The position numbers and the translations under genes were made by a program. This document shows positions 41,768 through 51,879 of a stretch of DNA of 64,000 nucleotides, one piece after another. Under the pieces are notes generated by a model. The model saw only the letters and a list, made by a program, of their open reading frames with translations. It did no database searches and had not been told where the DNA came from. How positions within the stretch are numbered: the first letter of the stretch is position 1; each line of letters starts with the position of its first letter. Origin of the DNA: Myxococcales bacterium (GTDB lineage: Bacteria; Myxococcota_A; Polyangia; Palsa-1104); NCBI GenBank assembly GCA_003170275.1, contig PNAM01000010.1, positions 301,230 to 365,229 of the forward strand. Reading direction: 5' to 3'.

Positions 41768-42765
41768 GAGAACAGTCCCGCCAGCGAGTCTATATAAGGA
41801 GGGCGCGCGACGCCCGCCTCCGTGATGATAGCCGCGATCAGGACGTTCGGGGTGACGTCGAACGCGGGATTGCGCACGCTCACGCCGTCCGGGGTGATGG
41901 CGCGCTCGCCCAGGTGCGTCACCTCGCGGCCGTCCCGCTCCTCGATCACGATGTGCGCGCCGTCGGGGATGCTGCGGTCGATGGTGGAGCGCGGCGCGGC
42001 GACGAAGAACGGCAGCTTGTGCTCGCGCGCGATCAGCGCCACGCCGTAGGTGCCGATCTTGTTGGCGGTGTCGCCGTTGGCGGCGATCCGATCGGCGCCC
42101 ACGATCACCGACTGGATCTCGCCCTTGGACATCAGGTGCGCGGCCATGTTGTCGGTGATCACCGAGACCTCGATGCCGCTCTTTTGCAGCTCCCACGCGG
42201 TGAGCCGCGCGCCCTGCAGGAACGGCCGCGTCTCGTCGGCGATCACCTTGAGCTTGCGGCCGGCCTCGTGCGCCGCGCGCACCACGCCGAGCGCGGTGCC
42301 GTAGCCGCCGGTGGCCAGCGCGCCGGCGTTGCAGTGCGTGAGCACCGTGCCGTCGGGGAGCAGCGGCGCGCCATGCTGACCGATGGCGATGCACGCGGCG
42401 ATGTCCTCGTAGTGGATCGCCAGCGCCTCCTTCTCCAACCGCTCGGGCGTGGGCGGCTGCACGCGGCCCATCCGATCGAGCGCCCAGAACAGGTTCACCG
42501 CCGTCGGGCGGGTGGCGCGCAGCACCGCGACCACCTTGTCGAGCGGCTCCTTCTGGCGCGCGCCGAGCGCCACACCGTACGCCGCCGCGCAACCGATCGC
42601 CGGCGCGCCGCGCACCACCATCTCCTTGATCGCGCGCGCCACCGCGCGATAGTCGCGGCATTGCACCCAGGTCTCCTCGTGCGGCAACAGGCGTTGATCG
42701 AGCAGCTCCAGCACGCCGTCGTGCCAGCGCATCGGAGAGAGAACTTTTTCCAGGTCGGGCGTCAT
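41764..42765 (-). CDS. mtnA: S-methyl-5-thioribose-1-phosphate isomerase, MtnA
   Basis: A 333-residue enzyme of the methionine salvage pathway, converting methylthioribose-1-phosphate to methylthioribulose-1-phosphate. Family motifs: [39 protein letters not shown] (catalytic Cys), [30 protein letters not shown] (catalytic Asp) and [11 protein letters not shown]. Length is normal. ATG 42765 overlaps the gatB stop by four bases. The rest of the salvage pathway is not in the window. Confidence 0.96.
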   Translation of the reverse strand: MTPDLEKVLSPMRWHDGVLELLDQRLLPHEETWVQCRDYRAVARAIKEMVVRGAPAIGCAAAYGVALGARQKEPLDKVVAVLRATRPTAVNLFWALDRMGRVQPPTPERLEKEALAIHYEDIAACIAIGQHGAPLLPDGTVLTHCNAGALATGGYGTALGVVRAAHEAGRKLKVIADETRPFLQGARLTAWELQKSGIEVSVITDNMAAHLMSKGEIQSVIVGADRIAANGDTANKIGTYGVALIAREHKLPFFVAAPRSTIDRSIPDGAHIVIEERDGREVTHLGERAITPDGVSVRNPAFDVTPNVLIAAIITEAGVARPPYIDSLAGLFS

Positions 42766-44213
42766 GGTTGTTGGGGTTTCCCATCGTGGAGCAAAAGTCG
42801 TTTGAGGATTTCGTTGACCAGCGCAGGGTTGGCCTTGCCGCCGGTGGCCTTCATCACCTGACCGACGAAGAATCCGAACAGCTTCGCGTTGCCGCCGCGA
42901 TAGCCTTCGGCGTTTTTCGGATTGGCGTCGACGGCGGCCCGGCAGGCGGCCTCGAGCGCGATCGGGTCGGTGACCTGCGTGAGCCCTTCGGCCTGCACGA
43001 TCTCCTTCGCTCCGCGCCCGCTGGTCCACATCTTTTCGAACACGTCCTTGGCGATCTTGCCCGAGATCGTTCGATCGCCGAGCAGACCGAGCAGCTCGGC
43101 CATGGCCGCCGCCGCAACCGGCGAGGCTGCGATCGACTTGCCGTCGCGGTGCAGCCGGCCGAGCAGCTCCGACGACACCCAGTTGGCGGCCGTCTTGGTC
43201 TCGACGCCGCTGGCCAGCACCGCTTCGAAGTAGTCGGCGACCTCCTTCTCCGCGGTCAGCACCGACGCATCGTAGGGCGACAGCGCGAGCGCCTCCAGGA
43301 ACCGCGCGCGCCGCTGAATCGGCAGCTCCGGCAGGGACGCGCGCACCTTCTCGATCCAGTCGGCGCCGACCCGCAGCGGCGGCAGATCCGGCTCGGGAAA
43401 GTAGCGATAGTCGTGCGCCTGCTCCTTGGAGCGCATGGCGTGCGTGGTGCCCTTGTCGGGGTTGAACAGACGGGTCTCCTGGCGTACCTTTTCGCCGCGC
43501 TCGAGCACCTCGGTCTGGCGCGCGATCTCGACCTCGATCGCCGCCTCGACGTTCTTGAACGAGTTGATGTTCTTGAGCTCGGTGCGCTGGCCGAGCTGCT
43601 CGTCACCGACGGGGCGGATGGAGACGTTGGCGTCGCAGCGCAGTGAGCCCTCCTCCATGTTGCCGTCGGAGATGCCCAGGTAGCGCACCAGCTGGCGGAT
43701 CGCGCGCAGGTAGGCGGACGCCTCGGCGGCCGAGCGCACATCGGGCTCCGAGACCACCTCGATGAGCGGCACGCCCGCGCGGTTGAGATCGACCAGCGAG
43801 TACGGCGCGCCCGGCACATGCGTGTTCTTGCCGGCGTCCTCCTCGACGTGGATGCGCGTGAGCCGGACCGAGCGCACGGTGCCGTCGAGCACGAACTCGA
43901 CCTTGCCGCCTTCGCACAGCGGCTCGTCGTACTGCGAGATCTGAAAGCCCTTGGGCAGATCGGGATAGAAGTAGTGCTTGCGCGCGAAGCGGCTGAGCGG
44001 CCGGATCGAGCAGCCGGTGGCCAGCCCCATCTTGATCGCGAAGTCGATGGTCGCGCGCGACAGCACCGGCAGCGTGCCCGGCAGCGCGAGCGTGTACGGA
44101 TCGGTGTGCGTGTTGGGCGCGCCGCCGAACGCCGCCGAGGCGCGCGTGAACGCCTTGGTCTTCGTGGCCAGCTGCACGTGGCACTCGAGGCCGATCACCG
44201 GCTCGAATTTCAC
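42762..44213 (-). CDS. gatB: Asp-tRNA(Asn)/Glu-tRNA(Gln) amidotransferase subunit B
   Basis: A 483-residue GatB. The start is GTG 44213, forming a GTGA overlap with the gatA stop, and gives [15 protein letters not shown], the standard opening. The catalytic cradle is seen in [28 protein letters not shown] and [13 protein letters not shown]; the helical/YqeY tail ends at [11 protein letters not shown]. GatB carries the kinase and transamidase site that makes Gln-tRNA or Asn-tRNA from mischarged precursors. Normal length. Second of the gatC-gatA-gatB set after gatA. Confidence 0.97.
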   Translation of the reverse strand: MKFEPVIGLECHVQLATKTKAFTRASAAFGGAPNTHTDPYTLALPGTLPVLSRATIDFAIKMGLATGCSIRPLSRFARKHYFYPDLPKGFQISQYDEPLCEGGKVEFVLDGTVRSVRLTRIHVEEDAGKNTHVPGAPYSLVDLNRAGVPLIEVVSEPDVRSAAEASAYLRAIRQLVRYLGISDGNMEEGSLRCDANVSIRPVGDEQLGQRTELKNINSFKNVEAAIEVEIARQTEVLERGEKVRQETRLFNPDKGTTHAMRSKEQAHDYRYFPEPDLPPLRVGADWIEKVRASLPELPIQRRARFLEALALSPYDASVLTAEKEVADYFEAVLASGVETKTAANWVSSELLGRLHRDGKSIAASPVAAAAMAELLGLLGDRTISGKIAKDVFEKMWTSGRGAKEIVQAEGLTQVTDPIALEAACRAAVDANPKNAEGYRGGNAKLFGFFVGQVMKATGGKANPALVNEILKRLLLHDGKPQQP

Positions 44214-45664
44214 GAGAGCTCCGGGCGGCGCGTGTGCCAGTCGGAGAGCTTCTGGTACGCGCCCGCCGCGCGGAAGATCGCCGGCTCGCCGAGCGGCGGG
44301 CCGAGCAGCTGCAGCCCGATCGGCAGGCCTTCGGAAAATCCGCACGGCAGCGACATGCCCGGCAGCCCGGCCAGGTTGCAGGGAATGGTGAACACGTCGG
44401 TCAGGTACATCGCCAGCGGATCGGCGGCCTTCTCGCCCAGCTTGAACGCCACCGTCGGTGACGTCGGCGTGGCGATCACGTCGCAGGTCTCGAACGCGGC
44501 GGAGAAATCGCGGCGGATGAGCGTGCGGACCTTCTGCGCGCGCAGGTAGTAGGCGTCGTAGTAGCCGGCGCGCAGCGCGTAGGTGCCGAGCATGATGCGT
44601 CGCTTGACCTCGGCGCCGAAGCCGGCCGCGCGCGTCCTGGCGTACATCGACGCGAGATTCTCCGACGGGACGCGCAGCCCGTAGCGCACGCCGTCGTAGC
44701 GCGCCAGGTTCGACGAGGCCTCGGCGGTGGCGATCAGGTAGTAGGCGGCGATGCCGTAGTCGGTGTGCGGCAGTGTGATCGGCACCTGCGTCGCGCCCTC
44801 CCGGCACAGCGCCTCGATCGCCGCGCGCACCGGATCGGCGATCGCGGGCGCGGTCTTGGCGAAGTACTCGGCCGGCACGCCGATGCGCAGACCGCGCGGC
44901 GACAGATCGCACGCGGCGCGATAGTTTGGCACCGGCTGGTCGAGCGAGGTCGAGTCGTTCGGATCGTGGCCGGCGACAGCCTCGAGCACCTGCGCGCAGT
45001 CGAGCGCCGAGCGGCCAAACGGGCCCACCTGATCGAGCGACGACGCGAACGCCACCACCCCGTAGCGCGAGACGCGCCCGTAGGTGGGCTTGATGCCGGT
45101 GGTGCCGGTGAGCGCGGCGGGTTGGCGGATCGAGCCGCCGGTGTCGGTGCCGAGCGTGGCCGCGGCCAGGCCGGCCGAGACCGCCGCCGCCGAGCCGCCC
45201 GACGAGCCGCCGGGCACGCGCGACAGATCCCACGGGTTGCGCACCGGGCCGTACGCGGAGTTCTCGTTCGACGAGCCCATCGCGAACTCGTCCATGTTGA
45301 GCTTGCCGAGGATCACCGCGCCGGCCTGCTTGAGGCGCGCGACCGCGGTGCCGTCGTAGGGCGGCACCCAGCCCTGCAAGATCTTCGAGCCGGCGGTGGT
45401 CTCCACGCCGCGCGTGACGAACAGATCTTTGAGCGCCACCGGCACGCCGCCGAGCAGGCCGGGATCTTCGCCGCGCGCGATCTTCTGATCGACCGCCGCC
45501 GCCGCCGCCAGCGCGCCCGCTTCGTCGACGCGGTAGTAGCTGCCGAGCTTGCGATCGATGGCCTGGATCCGATCGAGGTACGCGCGCGCGACCTCGACCG
45601 CGGAGACGTCCTTTTCGCGCACCGCCCGGGCCAGCTCGCCCACGCTGCGGTCGTGCAGGCTCAT
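44210..45664 (-). CDS. gatA: Asp-tRNA(Asn)/Glu-tRNA(Gln) amidotransferase subunit A
   Basis: A 484-residue amidase-signature protein that hydrolyses glutamine to supply ammonia to GatB. The Ser-cisSer-Lys elements are visible: VPVALKDLF (Lys), [17 protein letters not shown] (cis-Ser region) and [15 protein letters not shown] (nucleophile Ser). Start ATG 45664 shares one base with the gatC stop; the frame extends upstream but only into gatC. Normal length and order. Confidence 0.97.
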   Translation of the reverse strand: MSLHDRSVGELARAVREKDVSAVEVARAYLDRIQAIDRKLGSYYRVDEAGALAAAAAVDQKIARGEDPGLLGGVPVALKDLFVTRGVETTAGSKILQGWVPPYDGTAVARLKQAGAVILGKLNMDEFAMGSSNENSAYGPVRNPWDLSRVPGGSSGGSAAAVSAGLAAATLGTDTGGSIRQPAALTGTTGIKPTYGRVSRYGVVAFASSLDQVGPFGRSALDCAQVLEAVAGHDPNDSTSLDQPVPNYRAACDLSPRGLRIGVPAEYFAKTAPAIADPVRAAIEALCREGATQVPITLPHTDYGIAAYYLIATAEASSNLARYDGVRYGLRVPSENLASMYARTRAAGFGAEVKRRIMLGTYALRAGYYDAYYLRAQKVRTLIRRDFSAAFETCDVIATPTSPTVAFKLGEKAADPLAMYLTDVFTIPCNLAGLPGMSLPCGFSEGLPIGLQLLGPPLGEPAIFRAAGAYQKLSDWHTRRPELS

Positions 45665-45960
45665 TATTCCGTGACCTCGATGATCTTCGGCACCTCGAAG
45701 AACGCGCCTTGCCGGCACGGCGCATCGGCCAGCGCGTCGTCGAGGTCGAGGTGCAGGCTCAGCTCGTCGGCGCGCAGCGGCAGCTCGAGCGGCACCGCGT
45801 GCGTGGTCGGCTCCACCCCGTCGACGTTCAGGCCGGCCAGCGTCTCCATGTAGCCGAGGATCGAATCGAGCTCCCGGACCAGCCGGCCGAGCTCGTCGCC
45901 GCTCAGCTCGAGACGGGCCAGCATCGCGGTTTCCTTCACTTCTTCGAGGCTGATCTTCAT
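45664..45960 (-). CDS. gatC: Asp-tRNA(Asn)/Glu-tRNA(Gln) amidotransferase subunit C
   Basis: A 98-residue GatC, the belt subunit that holds GatA and Gat[21 protein letters not shown] is the standard start; [16 protein letters not shown] matches the middle. ATG 45960 is preferred over an in-frame GTG at 45978 because relatives start here. It lies 17 bases after the stop of a surface lipoprotein gene, so the housekeeping set seems to be read through from that operon; no separate promoter is obvious in the short gap. Confidence 0.94.
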   Translation of the reverse strand: MKISLEEVKETAMLARLELSGDELGRLVRELDSILGYMETLAGLNVDGVEPTTHAVPLELPLRADELSLHLDLDDALADAPCRQGAFFEVPKIIEVTE

Positions 45961-45977
45961 CGGACGCGGAACGTACA

Positions 45978-47387
45978 CTATTTAGGCGGGATTGGGACGC
46001 GCACGATGTCGAAGCCGCTGGCGCTGGCCACCACGTCGACGAGCAGATCGTTGGTGCCGGGGATGCGCACGAAATCGGCCGACTGATCGGCCACCCAGTG
46101 CGCCACGCGCGCGTCCTCGTCGATCACGATCACGCGGTTCTGCGCGCCGCGGAACGCGCGGTTCGAGCTGGCGAGCAGACGCCCGTCGCCGAGCTGCTCG
46201 TACTGCCGCACGTTGAGCGCCAGGTACTGCGGCGCGCCGTTGGGCACGGCCGCCGACACCAGATCGCCCACGCCCGATGCCTGCGCGGCGTGCTCGAGCC
46301 AGCGCAGGCGCAGCCCGTCGCCCGAGTAGCTGACCGAGCGCCCGCGATCCATGAAGTGCCAGCCGTCGAGCCAGCCGTCGCCCGCGTCCTGCACGAACTT
46401 GCCGGTCGGATCGGTGCTGTAGACGATGTCGTCCTTGGGCCCGAACGCGATCACGCGCCGGCCCTTGGGCAGCACCACCGACGGCGGCTCAGACCCGTCG
46501 AGCGGCACCCACTTGAGGTTGTCCTCGGCGCCGTATAGCGCGCGGCCGCGATGGAACCACAAGGAGCCGTTCTCGTCGCACGGATCGGAGTCGAGCACCG
46601 TCTCCATCGAGCCGTCGAGCGGCACCGAGCGCACGCCGTCCATGCCGCAGGTCACCAGCGCCTCGTGTCCTTCGTCGACGGCGAGCTGGTGCGGGCGGAT
46701 GCCGAGCTCGAGCGAGTCCTCGCTGTTGGTGGCCTGCTTGACCAGGTGGTTGGTGGCGTCGCGGGTGATGAAGTGCAGCCCGTCGGAGAGGAAGAACACG
46801 CCGCCCTTGTCGAACGGATTGGCCGGGTCGAGCCCGTCGGGCAGCGGCACCATGCGCTGGAAGCTGCGATCGCGGCGCTGCACCAGGAACGACTGGTTGT
46901 CCTTGTTGACCGGCCAGAAGATGAACACCGAGTTCAGGTTGTCGGGGACGATCACGCCCGGCCCCGCCGGCAGGTCGAACTGATCGTCGGGCGTGGTCGA
47001 GCCGACGAAGTGGATGGTCAGCTTGGTGGGCGGCGGCGGCATGGTCACCGTGTCGCGCACGACGATGTAGTAGGCGTCGTAGTTGGGCAGCACATTGTCG
47101 GTGGCGATCAGCGTCTCCTCGCGGACCGGATCGACCAGCCGCACGAAGCGCAGCCCCTGTTGCGGGCCGGTGTCGGTGTCGAGCGTGTCGGTGAACACCG
47201 CCCACGGCTGGCCGTCCGCGCCGTAGATGATCGACACGCCGCCCGCGGGCGCGTGGTTGAGGCGCGGCAGCGACGCGGTGCCGGGCGCCTTGCCGACCAG
47301 CGGCAGCGTGGGCGCGTCGCTGTCGAACGTGTAGCTGCACGCCGGCGCGAGCAGGGCCACGAACAGGCAGAACAGGGTGTTCCTCAT
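45978..47387 (-). CDS. Lipoprotein, paralogue 2 of tandem pair
   Basis: A 469-residue lipoprotein of unknown function. The signal peptide ends in a lipobox at Cys17 (LLAPAC), followed by SYTFDSDAP. The mature part is rich in short beta strands with recurring patterns ([43 protein letters not shown]), suggesting a beta-propeller. It is a clear paralogue of the preceding gene product: shared CSYTFD at the modified Cys, LVGxAP, GPGV, DGWxFM and GAQNRxIVIDE blocks. Overlaps its paralogue by four bases and precedes gatC. Surface or periplasmic location unknown. Confidence 0.85.
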   Translation of the reverse strand: MRNTLFCLFVALLAPACSYTFDSDAPTLPLVGKAPGTASLPRLNHAPAGGVSIIYGADGQPWAVFTDTLDTDTGPQQGLRFVRLVDPVREETLIATDNVLPNYDAYYIVVRDTVTMPPPPTKLTIHFVGSTTPDDQFDLPAGPGVIVPDNLNSVFIFWPVNKDNQSFLVQRRDRSFQRMVPLPDGLDPANPFDKGGVFFLSDGLHFITRDATNHLVKQATNSEDSLELGIRPHQLAVDEGHEALVTCGMDGVRSVPLDGSMETVLDSDPCDENGSLWFHRGRALYGAEDNLKWVPLDGSEPPSVVLPKGRRVIAFGPKDDIVYSTDPTGKFVQDAGDGWLDGWHFMDRGRSVSYSGDGLRLRWLEHAAQASGVGDLVSAAVPNGAPQYLALNVRQYEQLGDGRLLASSNRAFRGAQNRVIVIDEDARVAHWVADQSADFVRIPGTNDLLVDVVASASGFDIVRVPIPPK

Positions 47388-48799
47388 GGAGCCGGCACCG
47401 GTACGCGCACCAGGTCGTGATCCGGCGAACCCGTCACCAACTCCGCCAGCACGTCCATGGTTCCTGGGATCAGTGTATACCCACTCGCGCCGTCCGCCAC
47501 CCAGCGCGCGGTGCCGCTGGCCTCGTCGATGACGATCAGCCGGTTCTGCGCGCCGAGGAAGGCGTGGTTGGCCTCGGCCAGCACCCGCCCGTCGGCGAGC
47601 TCGTCGAAGCGGGTCACGTTGCGCGCCAGGCTACGCGGGCTCTGACCGAGCTCGGCGAGGCGCAGCTCGCCGGTGCTGTCATCGTCGGCGGCGTGCTCGA
47701 TGAAGCGGATCGCGCGGCCGTCCTTGCGAAACGCCGGCTCGAGCCCGCGCTCCATGAAGCGCCAGCCGTCGACCCAGCCGTCGGAGGCCTCGCGAAACCA
47801 GCGCTCGAGCGGGTCGAGTGTGATCGCGATCCGATCGGGGTGGACCGCCAGCACGCGGCGTCCCTCGTGACCCTGCAGGAGCTTGGGCGCCGCGGAGCCG
47901 TCGAGCGCAACCGAGCGGATCCCCTCCTGCACGATGTAGACGGCGCTGCCGTCGAGCAGGTCGAAGCGGCTGCCGATGCCCTCGAGCGGCGAGCCGAGGC
48001 ACGGGTCAGCGTCGAGCAGCTGCTCGGGCCCGCCGTCCCACGGCACGCGTACGAGGCCGCGCGGATCGCAGAACACCAGCGCCTGGTGATCATCGTCGAT
48101 CGCCAGCACGCCCGCCTCGAGCGTCGCCGAGGACGAGGGCGCGCCCCACCTCCCCAGCTGAACGTCGGTCTCGTCGTGGGTCGAGTGCAGCGCGACGTGC
48201 CCATCCGCTTCGAACGTGAACACGCGATCGGCCTCGCGATCGAACGTCGGCCGCCAGATGCCGATCCCCACCATCGGAGCGGGCGCCGCCAGCTCGCGCT
48301 GAAACGCGCCGTCGGTGCGCACCACCTCGATGGTCTCCCGTCCTTCGGACGCGTACAGGAACGCAGCGTCGTTGGCGCTCGGCGTGAGCACGCCCGGCCC
48401 ACCCGGCAGATCGAACTGTCGCGCGTTGCCGTTGTCGCCCGGCCTGCGGACCAGCACGTGGGTCGGCTGGGCCGGATCGGCCGTGGGATCGATGAGGTAG
48501 ACCACGCGCCGCCCGACGTGCAGGAAGTCGCCGCCGAAGCGCTGCTCGACGACCGGATCGGCCAGTCGCACCGCGCGCACGTTGCCCTGCACCACGCCGG
48601 TATCGGTGAGCTCGAACAGCGCCACCCAGGGCGCGCCGTCGACGCCGGTCATGAACAACAGCGAGTCCGTCGACAGGCGCGTGAGGTGCTGCAGCGGCGC
48701 CAGCGACGGCGCCTGGCCGACCAGCTGCACCAGCGGCACCTCGTCGTCGAAGGTGTAGCTGCACCCGCCGAAGACCAGCGCGAAGACGAGCGCCCTCAA
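47384..48799 (-). CDS. Lipoprotein, paralogue 1 of tandem pair
   Basis: A 471-residue lipoprotein. Start is TTG 48799, which forms a TTGA overlap with the stop of the TonB-dependent receptor and gives LRALVFALVFGGC with the lipid-modified Cys13. No ATG or GTG in a sensible place would keep a signal peptide, so the rare start is likely real. The mature part, CSYTFDDEVP onward, is beta-rich and propeller-like, with repeated blocks such as VRVPWDGGPEQLLD and IRSVALDGSAAPKLL. Paralogue of the next gene. Coupled to the receptor, it may be its extracellular or periplasmic partner; substrate unknown. Confidence 0.82.
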   Translation of the reverse strand: MRALVFALVFGGCSYTFDDEVPLVQLVGQAPSLAPLQHLTRLSTDSLLFMTGVDGAPWVALFELTDTGVVQGNVRAVRLADPVVEQRFGGDFLHVGRRVVYLIDPTADPAQPTHVLVRRPGDNGNARQFDLPGGPGVLTPSANDAAFLYASEGRETIEVVRTDGAFQRELAAPAPMVGIGIWRPTFDREADRVFTFEADGHVALHSTHDETDVQLGRWGAPSSSATLEAGVLAIDDDHQALVFCDPRGLVRVPWDGGPEQLLDADPCLGSPLEGIGSRFDLLDGSAVYIVQEGIRSVALDGSAAPKLLQGHEGRRVLAVHPDRIAITLDPLERWFREASDGWVDGWRFMERGLEPAFRKDGRAIRFIEHAADDDSTGELRLAELGQSPRSLARNVTRFDELADGRVLAEANHAFLGAQNRLIVIDEASGTARWVADGASGYTLIPGTMDVLAELVTGSPDHDLVRVPVPAP

Positions 48800-50982
48800 A
48801 ACCGTCCCCGTACGCCGATCGACGGCAGGATCCAGCGAAAGCCGTTGAGCTGCGGCATGTCGTAGCGCGTGACGTTGTCGATCATCGGGTACTGCAGGCC
48901 GAACACGCTCTGCGAGTACGTGAGGTTCAAGATCTCGATGAACGCCGCCACCGCCCACTTGCGAAACAGCCACTCGCGATCGAGGCGCAGATCGAGCTGC
49001 ACGTAGTCGGGCAGCCGCGTGTTGTTGCGCACCGTCGAGCGCCCGTCGGGCGGCTCGAGGATGGTCGCAGGCCGCCCGCTCGAATACGCCAGGTGGCCGC
49101 CGAGCAGCAGCTTCCACGGCAGCCGGATCTGCGCCACCACGTTGAGCAGGTGCGCCTGATCGAAATCGGCCGGCCGCAGCCCGCAAGTATAGGAGCGCTC
49201 CGAGCGGCTGAGCGTGTAGGCGATCCAGCCGGTGAAGATGCCCGCGTGTCGCCGCAACAAGAGCTCCATGCCGTACGATTGCCCGTCGATCTGGCGCGTG
49301 ATGGTGGCCGGCAGCCCGGTCAGCGATTCAGGCGGCGGCGAGGTGCACACCGCCGGGCCGAAATCGATCACCACGTCGTTGATGTTGTAGAACTTCTGAT
49401 AGAAGCCGGTGAGCGAGAAGGTGACGTCCTTGGGCAGCTGCGCCTCGACGCCGACCGCGCCCTGGATGGCGCGCTGCAGGCCGAGCTGCAGCGCGAAGGT
49501 GTCGATGCCCGGCAGCGCGACCGGAAAGCTGGGCGGTTGCTGGTACAGGCCGATGCCGCCGTTCATCGACAGCCACGGCAAGAGCTTGGCGCGCGCCTGG
49601 AGGCGCGGATCGACGCCGAGCAGCGTGACCGGCCCCGCGTGGTAGGTGTCGACGCGCACGCCGGCGGTGATCGACAAGCGCTTGTGGAACAGATCGACCG
49701 TGCCCTCGACGAACGCGCCGGCCACCACGCCGTTGCGATCGCCGGCCAGATCGCCGAACTGATCGGGCGCGGCGGGCGAGGTCGAGTCGCCGAAGTTCTC
49801 GGCGGTGAAGCGCGAGATCTCGCCGTCAGTGCCGGCGAACAGGCGGAACCACTTCCACTTCGAGCGCAGGTTGAAGCGCCAGCCGAGCGACAGCTTGCGC
49901 ACGCCGGTGCCGCCGAAGGTCGACATCTCGTCGATGCCGCCGACCACCGCCGCCTCGAGCTCGTGGCGCCCGATGCGATCGCGCTCGCGCACCTGCACGC
50001 GGTGGAACTCGAGCCGGAAGTTGTCCGGCACGTTGCGGATGATGCCCAGGTTGATCGATTGGCTGTTGAGCGTGAGCGAGTCGTACGAGCCGAGCGCCTC
50101 GACGGTGAGCCCGCGCCAGTCGAGCCGCAGCTGGTAGTCGCCGTACTCGAGCGAGACGCGATCGTCGATGGCGTGGATGATGAACGACGGGTACCCGTAG
50201 TGGCCCGAGACCTCGACGCGCACGCTGCTCGGCAGCTTGGCCTCGGCGAGCAGCGAGACGTCGTAGAGCCGCAGCTCGAGATCGACGTGGTAGCCGTCGT
50301 TGCGCGCCGGCCGCGTCTCGGCGTCGATGATGCCGCCCACGTAGCGGCCGAACGAGACGTCGTACGCGCCCGGATAGAAGTCCAGCCTTTCGACCAGCCG
50401 GCCGTGCACCACGCCGCCGCCCACCAGGAAGTGAAACAGCTGCGGCACGCGCATGCCGTCGAGGAAGAAGCCGTTCGAGCCCGGGCTGGCGCCGCGGATC
50501 ACGTACAGCGGCAACAGCGGCAGCGGGGTCGCCACGCCCGGCAGCATGCCGATCACGCGGAACGGATCGCCGAGCCCGCCCGGCAGCTGGTGCAGCTCTT
50601 CGTCCTTGAGCGTGAAGCGCTCGCCTTCGTGGCGCGCCTCGCCGCGCACGGTCGACTGGTAGCGCTTCTGGTTGGCGCGCGGCAGCAGCCGGTACTCGAC
50701 GCGCAGCCCCTGCCCCGCCTTGAGCTGCTCGGTGGAGCGCAGGGGCTCGTGATCCTCGTCGACCAGCACCACCTCGACCGCGCCCGCCTCGAGCGCCACC
50801 TCGAAGCGGCCCTGCTCGTCGGTGACCGCGCTCGGCCCCTGCGAGGTCGAGACGCGCACGCCGGGCAGCGCATTGATGGTCCCGCGCTCGAACACGCGGC
50901 CAATCAGCTTGGCGCTCGGATCGGCGTAGACCGCGGCGGCCTGTAGCAACGTACATAGTAAGGTGAGCCGCGACGCCCTCAT
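48796..50982 (-). CDS. TonB-dependent receptor-like outer-membrane protein
   Basis: A 728-residue outer-membrane receptor. Start ATG 50982 gives a good signal peptide (RLTLLCTLLQAAAVYA). Residues about 25-105 form a carboxypeptidase-regulatory-like beta sandwich (LIGRVFERGTINALPGVRVSTS, TDEQGRFEVALEAGA). A plug domain follows (LPGGLGDPFRVIGMLPGVATP, IRGASPGSNGFFLDGMRVP), then a barrel of alternating aromatic strands ending in a terminal Phe (SIGVRGRF). No clear TonB box is seen. First gene of a minus-strand run with two lipoproteins, divergent from the TonB-ExbBD operon that could power it. Confidence 0.85.
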   Translation of the reverse strand: MRASRLTLLCTLLQAAAVYADPSAKLIGRVFERGTINALPGVRVSTSQGPSAVTDEQGRFEVALEAGAVEVVLVDEDHEPLRSTEQLKAGQGLRVEYRLLPRANQKRYQSTVRGEARHEGERFTLKDEELHQLPGGLGDPFRVIGMLPGVATPLPLLPLYVIRGASPGSNGFFLDGMRVPQLFHFLVGGGVVHGRLVERLDFYPGAYDVSFGRYVGGIIDAETRPARNDGYHVDLELRLYDVSLLAEAKLPSSVRVEVSGHYGYPSFIIHAIDDRVSLEYGDYQLRLDWRGLTVEALGSYDSLTLNSQSINLGIIRNVPDNFRLEFHRVQVRERDRIGRHELEAAVVGGIDEMSTFGGTGVRKLSLGWRFNLRSKWKWFRLFAGTDGEISRFTAENFGDSTSPAAPDQFGDLAGDRNGVVAGAFVEGTVDLFHKRLSITAGVRVDTYHAGPVTLLGVDPRLQARAKLLPWLSMNGGIGLYQQPPSFPVALPGIDTFALQLGLQRAIQGAVGVEAQLPKDVTFSLTGFYQKFYNINDVVIDFGPAVCTSPPPESLTGLPATITRQIDGQSYGMELLLRRHAGIFTGWIAYTLSRSERSYTCGLRPADFDQAHLLNVVAQIRLPWKLLLGGHLAYSSGRPATILEPPDGRSTVRNNTRLPDYVQLDLRLDREWLFRKWAVAAFIEILNLTYSQSVFGLQYPMIDNVTRYDMPQLNGFRWILPSIGVRGRF

Positions 50983-51047
50983 CCGTGACCGTAGCCTACA
51001 TCCGGTTTGCTTATGCCGCGTTGCGTTGTGCAAACTTTTGTTCGGTC

Positions 51048-51076
51048 TTGCACCGCCCATTGGGCTCAGCTAGGTT
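51048..51076 (+). promoter_or_regulatory. Possible promoter of TPR lipoprotein-TonB operon
   Basis: TTGCAC (51048-51053), 17 bases, TAGGTT (51071-51076), a weak sigma-70 match in the 105-base divergent gap. The spacer holds the inverted repeat GCCCA-T-TGGGC (51055-51065), an arrangement similar to the promoter at 54291. The match is weak and the call tentative. Confidence 0.3.
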
Positions 51077-51087
51077 CCATCGGTCCG

Positions 51088-51879
51088 ATGCGGAAATTTC
51101 TGTCGCTCGTCGTTCTAGCAGGCCCGCTCCTCGGCGGATGTGATTCGCTTCACGCGCGCATGCTCGCGCAGGACGCGGTGGTGCAGTATCACAAGGGCCA
51201 GCTCGCCGAAGCCGCCGCGAAGTTCGAGCAGGCGGAGAAGCTCGATCCGTACATCCCTGCGATCCAGCTCGATCTCGGCTTCGCCAACCTAGCGCTCTAC
51301 CAGAACGATCCCAAGGGCGCGTCGGGCGTCGCCGCGTCGACCAAGTCGATCGTCGCGTTCGAGAAGTACCTGCAGCTCCGGCCCGACGAGGAGCGCGCGC
51401 GCGTGTACCTGCTCCAGACCTTCATCGACACCGGGCGCTACGACGACGCGGTGGCCTACTTCAAGCCGGCGGTGGAGAAGTCGCCGCCCGACGGTGAGGC
51501 GCTCTCCACGCTAGGCATCATCGCGTCCAAGAGCGGCAAGTACGAAGAGGCCAAGGGCTGGTACGAGAAGCGCATCGCGGTCGAGCCCAACAACGCCGAC
51601 GCGCGCCTGTCGCTGGGCGTGCTGATCTGGGACTACCTGCACACGCACGCCGAGGATCTGACCGGTGTCGATCGCATCGCGCTCTCGGATGTCGCGATCG
51701 AGCACCTGGGTCAGTCGATCAAGGGCAAGCCCAACGCGCCGGCCGCGTACATCTACACCAACCTGTGCTACCGCGAGCGATCGATGGGTGAGATCGACGA
51801 CGACGGCCGGCGCAAGGATCTCGAGCAGGCGGGCAAGTTCTTCAAGAAGGCGCAAGAGCTGCAAAAGGGCACCAAGTAA
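51088..51879 (+). CDS. TPR-repeat lipoprotein
   Basis: A 263-residue lipoprotein: signal peptide with lipobox LLGGC (Cys18) followed by Asp, which in enterobacteria would keep a lipoprotein in the inner membrane. TPR-type repeats follow: VQYHKGQLAEAAAKFEQAEKLDP, YDDAVAYFKPAVEKSPP, GEALSTLGIIASKSGKYEEA, GWYEKRIAVEPNNADARLSLG and IEHLGQSIKGKPN. Start ATG 51088 chosen for its signal peptide; the frame extends to 51007 without one. Its stop shares one base with the tonB start, so it is part of the Ton operon and may tether or organise the motor. Confidence 0.85.
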   Translation: MRKFLSLVVLAGPLLGGCDSLHARMLAQDAVVQYHKGQLAEAAAKFEQAEKLDPYIPAIQLDLGFANLALYQNDPKGASGVAASTKSIVAFEKYLQLRPDEERARVYLLQTFIDTGRYDDAVAYFKPAVEKSPPDGEALSTLGIIASKSGKYEEAKGWYEKRIAVEPNNADARLSLGVLIWDYLHTHAEDLTGVDRIALSDVAIEHLGQSIKGKPNAPAAYIYTNLCYRERSMGEIDDDGRRKDLEQAGKFFKKAQELQKGTK

